A DNA stretch of 64,000 bases from contig NZ_JAUSUK010000001.1 of NCBI RefSeq assembly GCF_030813515.1, forward strand, positions 744,001 to 808,000, given 5' to 3'. Position numbers and translations under genes: made by a program. Shown one piece after another: positions 21,477-30,759 of the stretch (position 1 is the first letter of the stretch; each line of letters begins with the position of its first letter). The DNA is from Rhodopseudomonas julia (lineage in GTDB: Bacteria > Pseudomonadota > Alphaproteobacteria > Rhizobiales > Afifellaceae). Below the pieces are notes generated by a model, which did not search any database, had not been told where the DNA came from, and saw nothing but the letters and a program-made list of their open reading frames with translations.

Positions 21477-21914
21477 ATGATTAGGATTTCGGCTGCTGCC
21501 CTTGGCATTGCTGCCATCCTTGCCGCGGGCAGTGCGTATGCTCAGGACGACCTCGTCGCGGCCGGTGAGAAGGTCTACAAGCAGTGCCACGCCTGCCACT
21601 CGGTCGGTGAAGGCGCCAAAAACCGGGTCGGCCCCGAGCAGAACAACCTGTTCGGCCGTGTCGCTGGCTCGTTGCCTGACTTCCGTTATTCCGACGCGAT
21701 GAAAAGCGCCGGCGAGAATGGTCTCGTCTGGACCGAGAAGTCCCTGCACGAGTACCTGAAGAACCCGCGCGCTTATGTGCCGAAGACGAAGATGATCTTC
21801 GCCGGCCTCAAGAAGCCCGAAGACATTGACGCGGTGGTTGCCTATCTGAAGACGTTCGATACGGACGGCATGCCGGATCCGGACGCCAGCACGTACACCC
21901 CGCCCAACGGCTAA
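21477..21914 (+). CDS. Class I cytochrome c (cytochrome c2-like), periplasmic
   Basis: The 145-residue protein has a signal peptide (residues 1-22, Ala-Tyr-Ala/Gln). One heme c site follows, Cys37-His-Ala-Cys40-His41, and the sixth ligand is the Met in PKTKMIFAGL near residue 103. The sequence resembles mitochondrial-type cytochrome c / c2 electron carriers, such as between complex III and oxidases. AAGGAG precedes the ATG. It lies between the two carbon-oxidation clusters but is closed off by two terminators, so it is a single-gene unit. Confidence 0.94.
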   Translation: MIRISAAALGIAAILAAGSAYAQDDLVAAGEKVYKQCHACHSVGEGAKNRVGPEQNNLFGRVAGSLPDFRYSDAMKSAGENGLVWTEKSLHEYLKNPRAYVPKTKMIFAGLKKPEDIDAVVAYLKTFDTDGMPDPDASTYTPPNG

Positions 21915-21917
21915 TCG

Positions 21918-21935
21918 GGCGCAAGCGCCTTTTTT
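21918..21935 (+). terminator. First terminator after the cytochrome c gene
   Basis: GGCG (21918-21921), loop CAAG, CGCC (21926-21929) and six T's. The stem is short, but the T-run is good and it lies 4 bases after the stop codon. Confidence 0.65.
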
Positions 21936-21943
21936 CGTGACGA

Positions 21944-21975
21944 CCCGCCGCTCGAGAGGGCGGCGGGCGTTTTTT
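21944..21975 (+). terminator. Second, stronger terminator after the cytochrome c gene
   Basis: CCCGCCGC (21944-21951) pairs with GCGGCGGG (21960-21967) across an 8-base loop and is followed by CGTTTTTT. The tandem arrangement suggests strong insulation of an abundant transcript. Confidence 0.9.
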
Positions 21976-22257
21976 CGTGGTCCGTTTGCCGCTCGCGGCG
22001 CATTCCGCGCAACGCCTGCATTTTTGCGGCTCGACGCTTCTGGCACGCGTATCGGCGAGCGGGGATTTTGTGGCGTTCCCGGCTAAAACACTTCCGCTAA
22101 GCCTGTGCGCTCGTCGCGAACCGGCACCCCCGAGCGGTCAAAGTCAGCGCCACAAGGTTGTTGATCTCGCTGTGGCGGCGGACCTAAGTTGCGTGTTCGG
22201 GCTTCCGACTGACCGGCCCTGCCGCCAGACCCGGAGCCATCGGAGCCAGCCGAGGGC

Positions 22258-23079
22258 ATGACGCACACCGCTCGGCCGCAGAGGATTGAGCGCTTGTCGC
22301 CAGAAAACACCGAACATACGACAGCTTCGAAGCCGCGCGTCGGTCTCTTCGCCACCTGCCTCGTCGATCTCTTCCGCCCGCAAGTCGGCTTTGCCGCGAT
22401 CAAGCTGATCGAAGCGTCCGGCTGCCGCGTCGAAGTTCCGGAAAACCAGACCTGCTGCGGCCAGCCCGCCTACAATTCCGGCGACCGCGGTGATGCCGCC
22501 GCCATCGCCCAACAGGTCATCGCGACCTTCGAAGGCTACGATTACGTCGTGGTTCCTTCCGGCTCGTGCGCCGCGATGATCGCCCGCCACTATCCGGAGC
22601 TTTTCGACGACGCCGATTGGGCGCGGCGCGCGACCGCGCTTTCTGCCAAGACTTTTGAGCTCACCGCCTTCCTCTATGACGTCATGGGATTGCGCGACGT
22701 CGAGGCGGCATTCGCAGGCAACGTCACCTATCACGACGCCTGCTCGGGCCTGCGCGAACTCAATGTGCGCGATCAGCCACGCGAGCTGTTGAAAACCGTC
22801 GACGGCCTCGCCTTCACCGAACTCAAGGACGCCGATGTCTGCTGCGGCTTCGGCGGCACCTTCTGCGTCAAATATCCCGAGATCTCCAACGCCATCGTGA
22901 CGAAGAAGACGGCCGCGATCGCGGGGTCCGAAGCCGACACGCTGGTTGCCGGCGATCTCGGCTGCCTCATGAACATGGCCGGCAAGCTGCAGCGCGAGGG
23001 CAAGCATGTGCATGCACGCCATGTGGCCGAAGTGCTCGCCGGCATGGCCGACGGCCCGGCGATCGGCGAGGCGGAATGA
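22258..23079 (+). CDS. lutA: L-lactate oxidation complex subunit LutA ((Fe-S)-binding, CCG domains)
   Basis: LutA is one of three proteins of the LutABC complex that oxidises L-lactate to pyruvate. The 273-residue protein has two cysteine-rich CCG domains, seen as ENQTCCGQPAYNSGD near residues 60-75 and ADVCCGFGGTFCVKYPE near 194-210. The start at 22258 is the first ATG. About 24 poorly conserved residues precede KPRVGLFATCLVD, so a later start is possible. Its stop overlaps the lutB start (ATGA). No regulator is adjacent. Confidence 0.93.
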   Translation: MTHTARPQRIERLSPENTEHTTASKPRVGLFATCLVDLFRPQVGFAAIKLIEASGCRVEVPENQTCCGQPAYNSGDRGDAAAIAQQVIATFEGYDYVVVPSGSCAAMIARHYPELFDDADWARRATALSAKTFELTAFLYDVMGLRDVEAAFAGNVTYHDACSGLRELNVRDQPRELLKTVDGLAFTELKDADVCCGFGGTFCVKYPEISNAIVTKKTAAIAGSEADTLVAGDLGCLMNMAGKLQREGKHVHARHVAEVLAGMADGPAIGEAE

Positions 23080-24494
23080 GCGCGCCCTTCCTTTCCCAGG
23101 CGTTCAAGGAAAACGCCGTCGACGCGCTCGCCAATGTCGAGCTGCAGCGCGCGCTCGGGCATGTCGAACGCGGCTTCATCCAGAAGCGCCAGAAGGCGGT
23201 CGACGCCCTTCCGGAATTCGATGCGCTGCGCCACGAAGCGCGTGCCATCAAGGACCATACGCTTGCGCATCTCGACCTCTATCTGGAGGCCTTCGAGGGC
23301 AAGGCGCGCCAGGCCGGGGCGGAGGTGCATTGGGCGGAGACGGCGGCAGACGCCCGCGAGGCTGTGCTTTCCATCTGCCGCAGGGTGGGCGCCAAGACCG
23401 TCACCAAGGGCAAATCGATGATCTCCGAGGAGATCGGCCTCAACGCCTTTCTGGAGAAGAGCGAGATCAAGCCGATCGAGACCGATCTCGGCGAGTACAT
23501 CATTCAGCTGCGCGGCGAGCCGCCTTCCCACATCATCGCCCCCGCCGTGCATGTGAACCGCGACCAGGTGGAAGCGGATTTCCGCCGCGTGCACACGCAT
23601 CTCGATCCGAAGCGTGATCTCGCCGATCCGGTGTCGCTGCTCTCTGAGGCGCGCGCCACCTTGCGCGACATGTTCCTTGCCGCCGATGTCGGCATCACCG
23701 GGGCCAATTTCCTGGTGGCGGAAACCGGCAGCTCCATCATCGTCACCAATGAGGGCAATGGCGACCTCACGCAGATCCTGCCGCGGGTGCATATCGTCCT
23801 CGCCTCGATCGAGAAGGTGGTGCCGACGCTCGAAGACGTATCGACGCTCCTGCGCGTTCTGGCGCGCTCCGCAACCGGCCAGGAACTCTCCGTCTACACG
23901 ACGTTCTCCACGGGCCGGAAGCGGCCGGGCGACGAGGACGGCCCGGAGGAGACGCATGTCATCCTCCTCGACAATGGCCGCTCCGAAATGCTCGCCAACG
24001 AGTTCCGCGAGATGCTGCGCTGCATCCGCTGCGGCGCCTGCATGAACCATTGCCCGATCTATCATGCGATCGGCGGCCATGCTTATGGCGCGACCTATGT
24101 CGGCCCCATGGGCGCGGTGCTGGCGCCGGGCCTCTTCGGGCTCGAAAACACGGCGAACCTGCCCAATGCCTCGACCTTCTGCGGACGCTGCGAGAGCGTC
24201 TGCCCGGTCGAAATCCCTTTGCCGAAACTGATGCGGCATTGGCGCGAGCGCGAATATGAGCGGCATCTGAAGCCGGCCACGGAACGAAACGGTCTGCGCA
24301 TCTGGGCCTTTCTCGCCCGGCGGCCGAAACTCTACCGGCTCGTCACTCGCATCGGGCTGAAGACGCTTCACCCGTTCGGGCGCCGCCGCGGGCGCTTCTC
24401 GTCGCTGCCGCTCGCGGGCGGCTGGACCAGCCATCGCGACATGCCGGCCCCGGCGAAAACGAGCTTCATCGATCAGTGGAAGGCCCGCTCGTGA
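23076..24494 (+). CDS. lutB: L-lactate oxidation complex subunit LutB (iron-sulfur)
   Basis: The 472-residue protein has the LUD domain in its N-terminal two thirds (KTVTKGKSMISEEIGLN near 107-123, GANFLVAETGSSIIVTNEGNG near 209-229). Two 4Fe-4S motifs follow (CIRCGACMNHCPIYHAIGG near 315-333 and CGRCESVCPVEIP near 368-380). Together with LutA and LutC it replaces a classical lactate dehydrogenase. It overlaps lutA by 4 bases and precedes lutC by 22 bases. Confidence 0.96.
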   Translation: MSAPFLSQAFKENAVDALANVELQRALGHVERGFIQKRQKAVDALPEFDALRHEARAIKDHTLAHLDLYLEAFEGKARQAGAEVHWAETAADAREAVLSICRRVGAKTVTKGKSMISEEIGLNAFLEKSEIKPIETDLGEYIIQLRGEPPSHIIAPAVHVNRDQVEADFRRVHTHLDPKRDLADPVSLLSEARATLRDMFLAADVGITGANFLVAETGSSIIVTNEGNGDLTQILPRVHIVLASIEKVVPTLEDVSTLLRVLARSATGQELSVYTTFSTGRKRPGDEDGPEETHVILLDNGRSEMLANEFREMLRCIRCGACMNHCPIYHAIGGHAYGATYVGPMGAVLAPGLFGLENTANLPNASTFCGRCESVCPVEIPLPKLMRHWREREYERHLKPATERNGLRIWAFLARRPKLYRLVTRIGLKTLHPFGRRRGRFSSLPLAGGWTSHRDMPAPAKTSFIDQWKARS

Positions 24495-24516
24495 CGACGA
24501 CGGGAGAGACAACCTC

Positions 24517-25194
24517 ATGAGCCAGCGCGAAACCGTGCTCGGCAAGATCCGGCGCGGCCTTGCCTCCGGCAAGACGGCGGAAGCGCGCCGCGATGCCGTC
24601 TCCCAGCGCCTCGGCCAGCATCTGGCAAACACCGTGCCGGCCCGCGGCCGTATCGATCAAAAGGCACGCCTCGATCTCTTCGCGAAGATGGCCGAGAAAG
24701 TCTCCGCCACGGTGGAGCGGGTCGCCTCGGCGGCGGATCTTCCAGAGACGGTCGCGGAATATCTGCGTGCCCGCAACCTCCCATCCGACCTCCGGATGGG
24801 CGCCGACCGGCGTCTTGCCGATCTCCCCTGGGAAAGGGTCCCGCAGCTTGAAGTGAAGCACGGGCCCTCCGACGGTCGCGACCATGTCGGTCTCAGCCAT
24901 GCGTTCGGCGGGGCAGCGGAAACCGGGACGCTCTTCCTTCTCTCCGGGCCGGACAATCCGACGACGCTGAATTTCCTGCCGGATCACCATCTCGTCGTGG
25001 TGCGCGCCTCCGACATCGTCGGCGATTACGAAACCTTGTGGAGCCGCCTGCGCGAGAATTCCGGCGACGACGTTCTGCCGCGTACGGTCAACCTCATCAC
25101 CGGCCCGTCACGTTCCGCCGATATCGAGCAGACCCTGCTTCTCGGCGCCCACGGGCCGCGTGCCCTTCACATCCTCATCGTCGAAGACGCCTGA
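24517..25194 (+). CDS. lutC: L-lactate oxidation complex subunit LutC (LUD domain)
   Basis: The 225-residue LUD-domain protein is the third member of the complex. It opens MSQRETVLGKIRRGL, typical of LutC, and ends with the family block TVNLITGPSRSADIEQTLLLGAHGPRALHILIVED (residues about 190-224, quoted in part). It contains no iron-sulfur motif, as expected. It is the last gene of the operon and converges on a gene of unknown function 11 bases away. Confidence 0.94.
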   Translation: MSQRETVLGKIRRGLASGKTAEARRDAVSQRLGQHLANTVPARGRIDQKARLDLFAKMAEKVSATVERVASAADLPETVAEYLRARNLPSDLRMGADRRLADLPWERVPQLEVKHGPSDGRDHVGLSHAFGGAAETGTLFLLSGPDNPTTLNFLPDHHLVVVRASDIVGDYETLWSRLRENSGDDVLPRTVNLITGPSRSADIEQTLLLGAHGPRALHILIVEDA

Positions 25195-25205
25195 GCGCGT
25201 CCGCC

Positions 25206-25772
25206 TTACCGGGATACGTCGGGATTGATGATTTCGGCGGGCTCCGGCTCGCCATTGGTGCGATCGGGCTGTGAGCTTTCGGGTTCGACCTGCCGGTCAC
25301 GAGGCTCGCGCGCATCTGAACCCGTATCGAGATCGCCCGGAACCGGCAGCGGCTCGACCGAACCGTTCGCAGGGCTCTCCGGCGATGTCTCAGAGGGGGC
25401 TGGCATGGTCTCCGATCGTCCTGGCGACGCGGGAGGTGTGGTCTCCGGTTCGGTCGAGGACGGTGCATTCATCGGCGGAGCCGTCTCCGGCGCGGGTGCG
25501 GGAGATGGCGCGGGAGCCTCTTCCCGGATCTGCGGCTCGGGCGCTGGCGTGCTCCCATTCTCTTCCGGGGAACGGAAGCGAACGGTCGGATAAGAGAACG
25601 TCGCCTTTTTCCAGACGATCTCGAAGCCGCCGAGATCGAACTCGTATTTCGGCGCCTGGCCCTCGTCGACTTCGACGGAAGGCAGCCGGCCTTCCTGTGT
25701 CTGACGGATGTCGACCATGAAATAGGCGGCGATGGCGAGCAGGATGACGATAACAACGAGGAAGAAGCGCAT
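25206..25772 (-). CDS. Membrane-anchored Pro/Glu-rich protein of unknown function
   Basis: The 188-residue product has one N-terminal membrane helix (residues 2-20) and a short folded-looking stretch to about residue 70 (KYEFDLGGFEIVWKKATFS). A long disordered tail dominated by Pro, Glu, Ser, Ala and Thr follows. The topology suggests a periplasmic tail anchored in the inner membrane. No family is recognised. It follows xseA on the same strand after 107 bases. Confidence 0.6.
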   Translation of the reverse strand: MRFFLVVIVILLAIAAYFMVDIRQTQEGRLPSVEVDEGQAPKYEFDLGGFEIVWKKATFSYPTVRFRSPEENGSTPAPEPQIREEAPAPSPAPAPETAPPMNAPSSTEPETTPPASPGRSETMPAPSETSPESPANGSVEPLPVPGDLDTGSDAREPRDRQVEPESSQPDRTNGEPEPAEIINPDVSR

Positions 25773-25879
25773 GGGTCTCGGGAGGTTCGCCGCGGGACGT
25801 TGCGGCTCGTTTCACGGCTAAAATGGCGTCGCGGCCGATCGGTTCCGGCTGCGCGATCTGTCGGCTCACATGTCGCGGC

Positions 25880-27487
25880 TCAGAAGAGACTGCCCTGCGC
25901 CTTGGGAGCGGGCTTCGCCTTCGCCGATCTCTTTGTTGCCGTCGCCTTCTCACTTGGCGGGCTCTCGGATGGGCTTCCTGCCGCAGGCGTCGGTGTGCCA
26001 CCTTCGCCGGCAACGACCGGACGGCGCCCGTCCTGGAACTCCACCTCGTAGGCGGCGCCGGTGCGCATCGCGTCGGCCCGCGTCACCGTGTGACCGGAGG
26101 CGTCGTGAATGACGGCATAGCCGCGTCCGAGAACGGATTTGTAGGAGAGGGTCTCAAGCAGCCGGCAGGCATTGTCGTAGCGCTCCTGGCGCGCCGTCGC
26201 GGCCCGGCGAAACACCTCCGCGTGGCGTGCGGTCGCCGCGAGGCGCTCACGCTCCACCCTCAGCATGCGCTGAAGCGTTTCGGGGCGCAGCCTTGCGGCA
26301 CGCACGAGATCGCGCCGCGCCGAAGCGCGCACAGCGCTCGCCGAGCGCTCCATGCGGCCGGCGAGATCGGCAAGCCGTTCGCGCCGGCGGCGAAGATCGG
26401 CGCGCAGGCTGTCGCCGGTGAGGCGCGCGCCGACACGCAGATAGGCCTGCTCCTTGAAGCGGCGGTGCTGAGCGAGCCCGCGCAGCAGTCGACCGCCCGT
26501 CTCGTCGAGCCGGTGGCGCGGCAGAGCGAGAAGCTCGTTGAGCGAAGGCATGGCGCGGGCAGCACCCGTCAGATCGCGCCGGAGAGAGGCCGCAAGCCGC
26601 TGCCAGGCGCCTTCCTGGCGGGCCGCCAAATCGGCGATGCCGGCGACGAGTTCGGCACGCACCGGCACGGCGATCTCGGCTGCACCCGTCGGCGTCGGCG
26701 CACGCCGGTCGGAGGCGAGATCGATGAGCGTCCAGTCGGTTTCGTGGCCGACGGCGGAAATCACCGGAATGCCGCTCTCGGCGACGGCCCGCACGGCGAT
26801 CTCCTCGTTGAAGGCCCACAAATCCTCGATCGATCCGCCGCCGCGGGCGACGATCAACAGGTCCGGGCGGGGCGTCGGGCCACCGGCTTCGATCCGGTTG
26901 AAGCCGCGGACGGCGGCCGCCACTTCCTCGGCCGCGCCGTCGCCCTGAACGCGCACCGGCCAGACCAGCACTCGGCGCGGAAAACGCTCACGCAGACGAT
27001 GCAGGATGTCGCGGATGACGGCGCCCGTCGGCGAGGTGACGACGCCGATCACCTTCGGCAGATAGGGGAGCGGCTGCTTCTTCGCCTCGTCGAAAAGCCC
27101 TTCGGCGGCGAGCGCCTTCCTGCGCTCCTCCAACAGCGCCATCAGCGCGCCGGCACCGGCCGGTTCCAGGCTCTCCACCACGAGCTGATAATTGGAGCGG
27201 CGCGGATAGGTGGTGATTTTGCCGGTCGCCACCATCTCCAAGCCTTCCTCCGGCTTGAACTTCAGCCGCTGGAAGGTCGAGCGCCAGACGACGACGTCGA
27301 GAGAGGCGCTTTGATCCTTGAGCGTGAAATAGCAATGGCCTGAACCGTGCGGACCACGGTAACCGGAGACTTCGCCGCGCACGCGCACATGCTCGTAATT
27401 TTCCTCAAGCGTACGCTTCAGGGCGAAAGCGAGATCGGCGACCGTATATTCGGCGACGTTGGAGACTTCGACGGGGGATGCGGGCAT
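25880..27487 (-). CDS. xseA: Exodeoxyribonuclease VII large subunit
   Basis: XseA is the catalytic subunit of exonuclease VII, which degrades single-stranded DNA. The 535-residue protein has the OB-fold DNA-binding domain (residues about 10-110, VRVRGEVSGYRGPHGSGHCYFTLKD quoted in part). The catalytic core follows, with GVVTSPTGAVIRDI near 140-155, ARGGGSIEDLWAFN near 195-210 and SAVGHETDWTLIDLASD near 228-244. A long Arg-rich coiled coil precedes an extended Lys/Ala-rich tail. The start is the ATG at 27487; a TTG seven codons upstream is less likely. xseB is not in the window. Confidence 0.96.
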   Translation of the reverse strand: MPASPVEVSNVAEYTVADLAFALKRTLEENYEHVRVRGEVSGYRGPHGSGHCYFTLKDQSASLDVVVWRSTFQRLKFKPEEGLEMVATGKITTYPRRSNYQLVVESLEPAGAGALMALLEERRKALAAEGLFDEAKKQPLPYLPKVIGVVTSPTGAVIRDILHRLRERFPRRVLVWPVRVQGDGAAEEVAAAVRGFNRIEAGGPTPRPDLLIVARGGGSIEDLWAFNEEIAVRAVAESGIPVISAVGHETDWTLIDLASDRRAPTPTGAAEIAVPVRAELVAGIADLAARQEGAWQRLAASLRRDLTGAARAMPSLNELLALPRHRLDETGGRLLRGLAQHRRFKEQAYLRVGARLTGDSLRADLRRRRERLADLAGRMERSASAVRASARRDLVRAARLRPETLQRMLRVERERLAATARHAEVFRRAATARQERYDNACRLLETLSYKSVLGRGYAVIHDASGHTVTRADAMRTGAAYEVEFQDGRRPVVAGEGGTPTPAAGSPSESPPSEKATATKRSAKAKPAPKAQGSLF

Positions 27488-27555
27488 AACCCAGTCTTGA
27501 CGGAGCAAGAGCCGCGCTTCAAGCGCGTTTTCGAAAGAACGCCGGGAGAGCGATC

Positions 27556-28308
27556 ATGGCCTACGATTTCATCACAAAGCGCCTTTTCGTGGAGGAGCCG
27601 CTTCAAGCCGGTGGCTCGATCCCACTGACGGCCGAGCAGGCCAATTATCTCCTCAACGTCCTGCGCCTCGACAACGGGGCGCCCGTGCTTCTCTTCAACG
27701 GACAAGACGGCGAATGGCGTTCAAAGGTCGTCAAGGCGGGCAAGAAAACGGGCCGCCTCGAGGTGGAGGAGCAGACGCGGGCGCAAACACCCAAAAGCGA
27801 CCTCACCTATCTGTTCGCACCGCTCAAACAGGCGCGGCTCGACTATCTGGCGCAGAAGGCCGTCGAGATGGGCGTCGGCCGGCTCGTGCCGGTGATCACG
27901 CAGTTCACGCAGGTACGGCAGGTCAAGACCGCACGGATTGCCGCCAATGCGCTGGAAGCCGCCGAACAATGCGGCATCCTCAATCTGCCGGAGGTGGAGG
28001 AGGCCAAAGGCCTGGCGGAGGCCATCGAGGCGCTGGAACCCGACCGCCGGCTGATCTTTTGCGATGAACGCCACGAGGGCGATCCGCTCGCGGCGCTTAG
28101 TGCTCTGAAGGGGGAGAGGCTTGCGCTTCTCATCGGGCCGGAAGGCGGGTTTTCGGATGCGGAACGGAGCGCCATCTCGGCCAGGCCGCAAACGCTGACG
28201 ATCTCGCTCGGACCGCGCATCTTGCGCGCCGATACCGCCGCCGTCGCAGCCCTTGCACTTCTTCAGGCCGCGGCCGGCGACTGGCGCCAAACCTCACCAG
28301 ATCAATAA
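27556..28308 (+). CDS. rsmE: 16S rRNA (uracil-1498-N3)-methyltransferase RsmE
   Basis: RsmE methylates U1498 in the decoding region of 16S rRNA. The 250-residue SPOUT-class protein has a PUA-like N-terminal domain (residues 1-75). The C-terminal knot carries AQKAVEMGVGRLVPVIT near 97-113, LLIGPEGGFSDAE near 193-205 and the SAM-binding LGPRILRADTA near 218-228. GGGAG before the ATG supports the start. It is divergent from xseA across 68 bases. Confidence 0.96.
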   Translation: MAYDFITKRLFVEEPLQAGGSIPLTAEQANYLLNVLRLDNGAPVLLFNGQDGEWRSKVVKAGKKTGRLEVEEQTRAQTPKSDLTYLFAPLKQARLDYLAQKAVEMGVGRLVPVITQFTQVRQVKTARIAANALEAAEQCGILNLPEVEEAKGLAEAIEALEPDRRLIFCDERHEGDPLAALSALKGERLALLIGPEGGFSDAERSAISARPQTLTISLGPRILRADTAAVAALALLQAAAGDWRQTSPDQ

Positions 28309-28325
28309 GCGATCGCCCTTATCCC

Positions 28326-28365
28326 TCAATTGTCGACGAGAGCGCTCAATTGTTGACGAGGGCGA
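28326..28365. repeat. 20-bp imperfect tandem duplication over a stop codon
   Basis: Bases 28326-28345 and 28346-28365 are adjacent copies that differ at three of 20 positions. Each copy contains, on the minus strand, a short peptide end and the stop codon (ending Asn-Asn-stop and Asp-Asn-stop). The active stop of the exported-protein gene lies at the outer edge of the inner copy. It is probably a replication-slippage duplication. Confidence 0.8.
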
Positions 28366-28930
28366 GATCCGTCACCGGCTGGACCGTGCCGCCGGCACCG
28401 ACCTTGTCGCTGACGAGCACGCGCAACTCGCCCGCACCATTGTTGGTGATGGTCATCGCGGCTTCCGTGTCGCCCATCACGTCCTTCGGCCAGACGAGCG
28501 CGAATCTGATCGTGTCGCCGCTGCGCTTGCCGCTCATGACCGCGGTGCCGACCTTGGAGCCCTTGTAGGTGCCGCGATAAAGCCCGCTTGCGGGCTCGTA
28601 GACGACGTTGACGCGGACATCGCGCGTGAAAATCGCAAAGGCCCGGCATTTGCCCGCAATGCTGATGGTGTTTTCGGCCCCCTCGCCGCTCAAAGAACAG
28701 CGGATATTGGTCGGACCCGACGTCTCGTTGCGGATGACCATGCCGCCGCCTTTCCAGGCGCCGTCGAAGCGCTCGATGAAGTCGGCCTCGGCCGCATGAG
28801 CAGCGGACGCGGCGAGAAGAGCGGCCATCAAGGCGGTGCCAATCAGGGCGGCCCTGGTCAGGGCGGCTCCGATCGGAGCGGCACCGTTGAGGGCGGCGCT
28901 GAAAACGTGGCGATAAATCGGCTGGCTCAT
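28346..28930 (-). CDS. Exported protein of unknown function, 194 aa
   Basis: The protein starts with a long Ala-rich signal peptide (about residues 1-46, ending AAHA). A beta-rich mature domain follows with two cysteines (IRCSLSG and AGKCRAF) that may be paired. Family identity is not recognised. The start is the ATG at 28930 rather than a TTG two codons upstream. Its 3' end carries a 20-bp duplication. It is convergent with rsmE and divergent from gshA. Confidence 0.7.
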   Translation of the reverse strand: MSQPIYRHVFSAALNGAAPIGAALTRAALIGTALMAALLAASAAHAAEADFIERFDGAWKGGGMVIRNETSGPTNIRCSLSGEGAENTISIAGKCRAFAIFTRDVRVNVVYEPASGLYRGTYKGSKVGTAVMSGKRSGDTIRFALVWPKDVMGDTEAAMTITNNGAGELRVLVSDKVGAGGTVQPVTDLALVNN

Positions 28931-29101
28931 GATCAAACTCCGACTTGGCAGTCATGCGCCCCTTGCGTCACTTTAGAACGCTTTCGCCATTGGCAAAAGC
29001 ACGCTCTCGCCCGACATGCGGAAAAGGCTTTGAAAGGCGCCTTTGGCCTTACTATGGTCGCGCCGCCGACAGCCTGACGGCCGCATTCAAAGAAAGATCC
29101 G

Positions 29102-30475
29102 ATGGCCCGCGACACAGCGAACGACAACCCGATTGAAAACCGCGACCAGCTGGTCTTCTCGATCGAAAAGGGCGTCAAGCCGCGCCAGCAATGGAAGATC
29201 GGCACCGAACACGAGAAGGTGCCGTTCTATCGTGACGGCAACCGGCCGGTGCCCTATCACGGCGAAAAGGGTATCGAGGCGGTCCTCAAGGGGATGGAAA
29301 CCCTGCTCGGCTGGGAGCCCATCTACGACGGCGAGAACATCATCGGACTTGGTGATCCGACCGGCGGCGGGGCGATTTCGCTGGAGCCGGGCGGCCAGTT
29401 CGAGCTCTCCGGAGCGCCGCTTCCCAACATCCATCGCACCTGCCGGGAAACGCACGCACATCTCGCCCAGGTGCGCGAAGTGGCGGAGCCCCTCGGCATC
29501 GGTTTTCTCGGCATCGGCATGGCTCCGAAACAGTCGCGCGCAGCGACTCCGATCATGCCCAAGCAGCGCTACCGCATCATGGCCGACTACATGCCGAAGG
29601 TGGGCGGCAAGGGCCTCGACATGATGCTGAGAACGACCACCATCCAGGTCAATCTCGACTTCTCGTCGGAAGCCGACATGGTGCGCAAGATGCGCGTCGG
29701 CCTCGCGCTGCAGCCCATCGCCACCGCTCTCTTCGCCAATTCGCCGTTCACCGAGGGCCGGCCCAACGGCTTTCTCTCCTACCGCGCCGAAATCTGGCGC
29801 GACACGGACCGCAACCGGACGGGTCTCCTGCCTTTCGCGTTCGAAAAAGGCTTCGGCTTCGAGCGTTATGTCGATTGGGCGCTCGACGTGCCGATGTATT
29901 TCATCATCCGCGGCGGGCGTTACGTCGACATGACCCACACGACCTTCCGGCAGTTCCTGAAAGAACCGAAAGTCGACGACATCGGCGAGGTCACCCCCTC
30001 GATGGGCGACTGGCTCAATCACCTGTCGACGCTTTTCCCCGATGTCCGGCTGAAGACGTTTCTCGAAATGCGCGGTGCAGACGGCGGTCCGACGCGGCGC
30101 ATCTGCGCCCTGCCCGCGTTCTGGACGGGCATCCTCTATGATGACGACGCGCTCGCGGCCGCCGAATCTCTCACCTACGACTGGAGCGAGGCGGAGCGGG
30201 AAGCCCTGCGCAACCATGTGCCGAAGACCGGCCTTGCGACGCCGTTCCGCCGCGAGACCGTCCTCGACATCGCCAAACGCGCCGTCGCCATCTCCCGAAC
30301 CGGCCTGAAACACCGCAATCAAATGAGCGCCGGCGGTTTCAACGAAGCGGAATATCTCGCTCCGCTTGAAGAAACGCTCGCCCTGAAGCGGACGCCGGCC
30401 GAAGAACTGCTCGCGCAATATCGCACGCGCTGGGGCAATTCGGTCGAACCGCTCTTTTCGGAATATGCCTATTGA
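29102..30475 (+). CDS. gshA: Glutamate--cysteine ligase, plant/alphaproteobacterial type
   Basis: This enzyme joins glutamate and cysteine, the first and limiting step of glutathione synthesis. The 457-residue protein belongs to the GCS2 group found in plants and alphaproteobacteria, not the E. coli GshA family. Typical blocks are WKIGTEHEKVPFYRDG (residues about 35-50), GDPTGGGAISLEPGGQFELSG near 84-104, and LGIGMAPKQSR near 137-147. The C-terminus ends FSEYAY. gshB is not in the window. Confidence 0.96.
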   Translation: MARDTANDNPIENRDQLVFSIEKGVKPRQQWKIGTEHEKVPFYRDGNRPVPYHGEKGIEAVLKGMETLLGWEPIYDGENIIGLGDPTGGGAISLEPGGQFELSGAPLPNIHRTCRETHAHLAQVREVAEPLGIGFLGIGMAPKQSRAATPIMPKQRYRIMADYMPKVGGKGLDMMLRTTTIQVNLDFSSEADMVRKMRVGLALQPIATALFANSPFTEGRPNGFLSYRAEIWRDTDRNRTGLLPFAFEKGFGFERYVDWALDVPMYFIIRGGRYVDMTHTTFRQFLKEPKVDDIGEVTPSMGDWLNHLSTLFPDVRLKTFLEMRGADGGPTRRICALPAFWTGILYDDDALAAAESLTYDWSEAEREALRNHVPKTGLATPFRRETVLDIAKRAVAISRTGLKHRNQMSAGGFNEAEYLAPLEETLALKRTPAEELLAQYRTRWGNSVEPLFSEYAY

Positions 30476-30759
30476 GGCTGCCGCTCACGCGATGAGCTGC
30501 CCTCGCCCCTCGCGATAAAGGCTGAAGCCGAGGCACAGCCCTTCTTGCCGCCCTGCCCCACAGGCAAGGCAGGGGCAAGGTTTGTCTGGGATCATTCAAA
30601 TAAAGAAGAGCCAGATCGCACCTGGGTGGGCTCACCCGGCGCCGGCTTTTCGGTTTGTTTCTTGGGATATCCCAGAGGCTTATCCTACATCCGCAGGCCA
30701 TCACATCCAGGACGCAGGGACCTGCCCCAAAGAAAGGCGTAGAGGCGAAAGCCGCTGTC

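Noticed and set aside
30530..30600. Inverted pairing CTTGC...GCAAG around CTGCC/GGCAG as terminator of gshA
   Set aside because: The pairing is interrupted and no T-run follows; I cannot call it a terminator.
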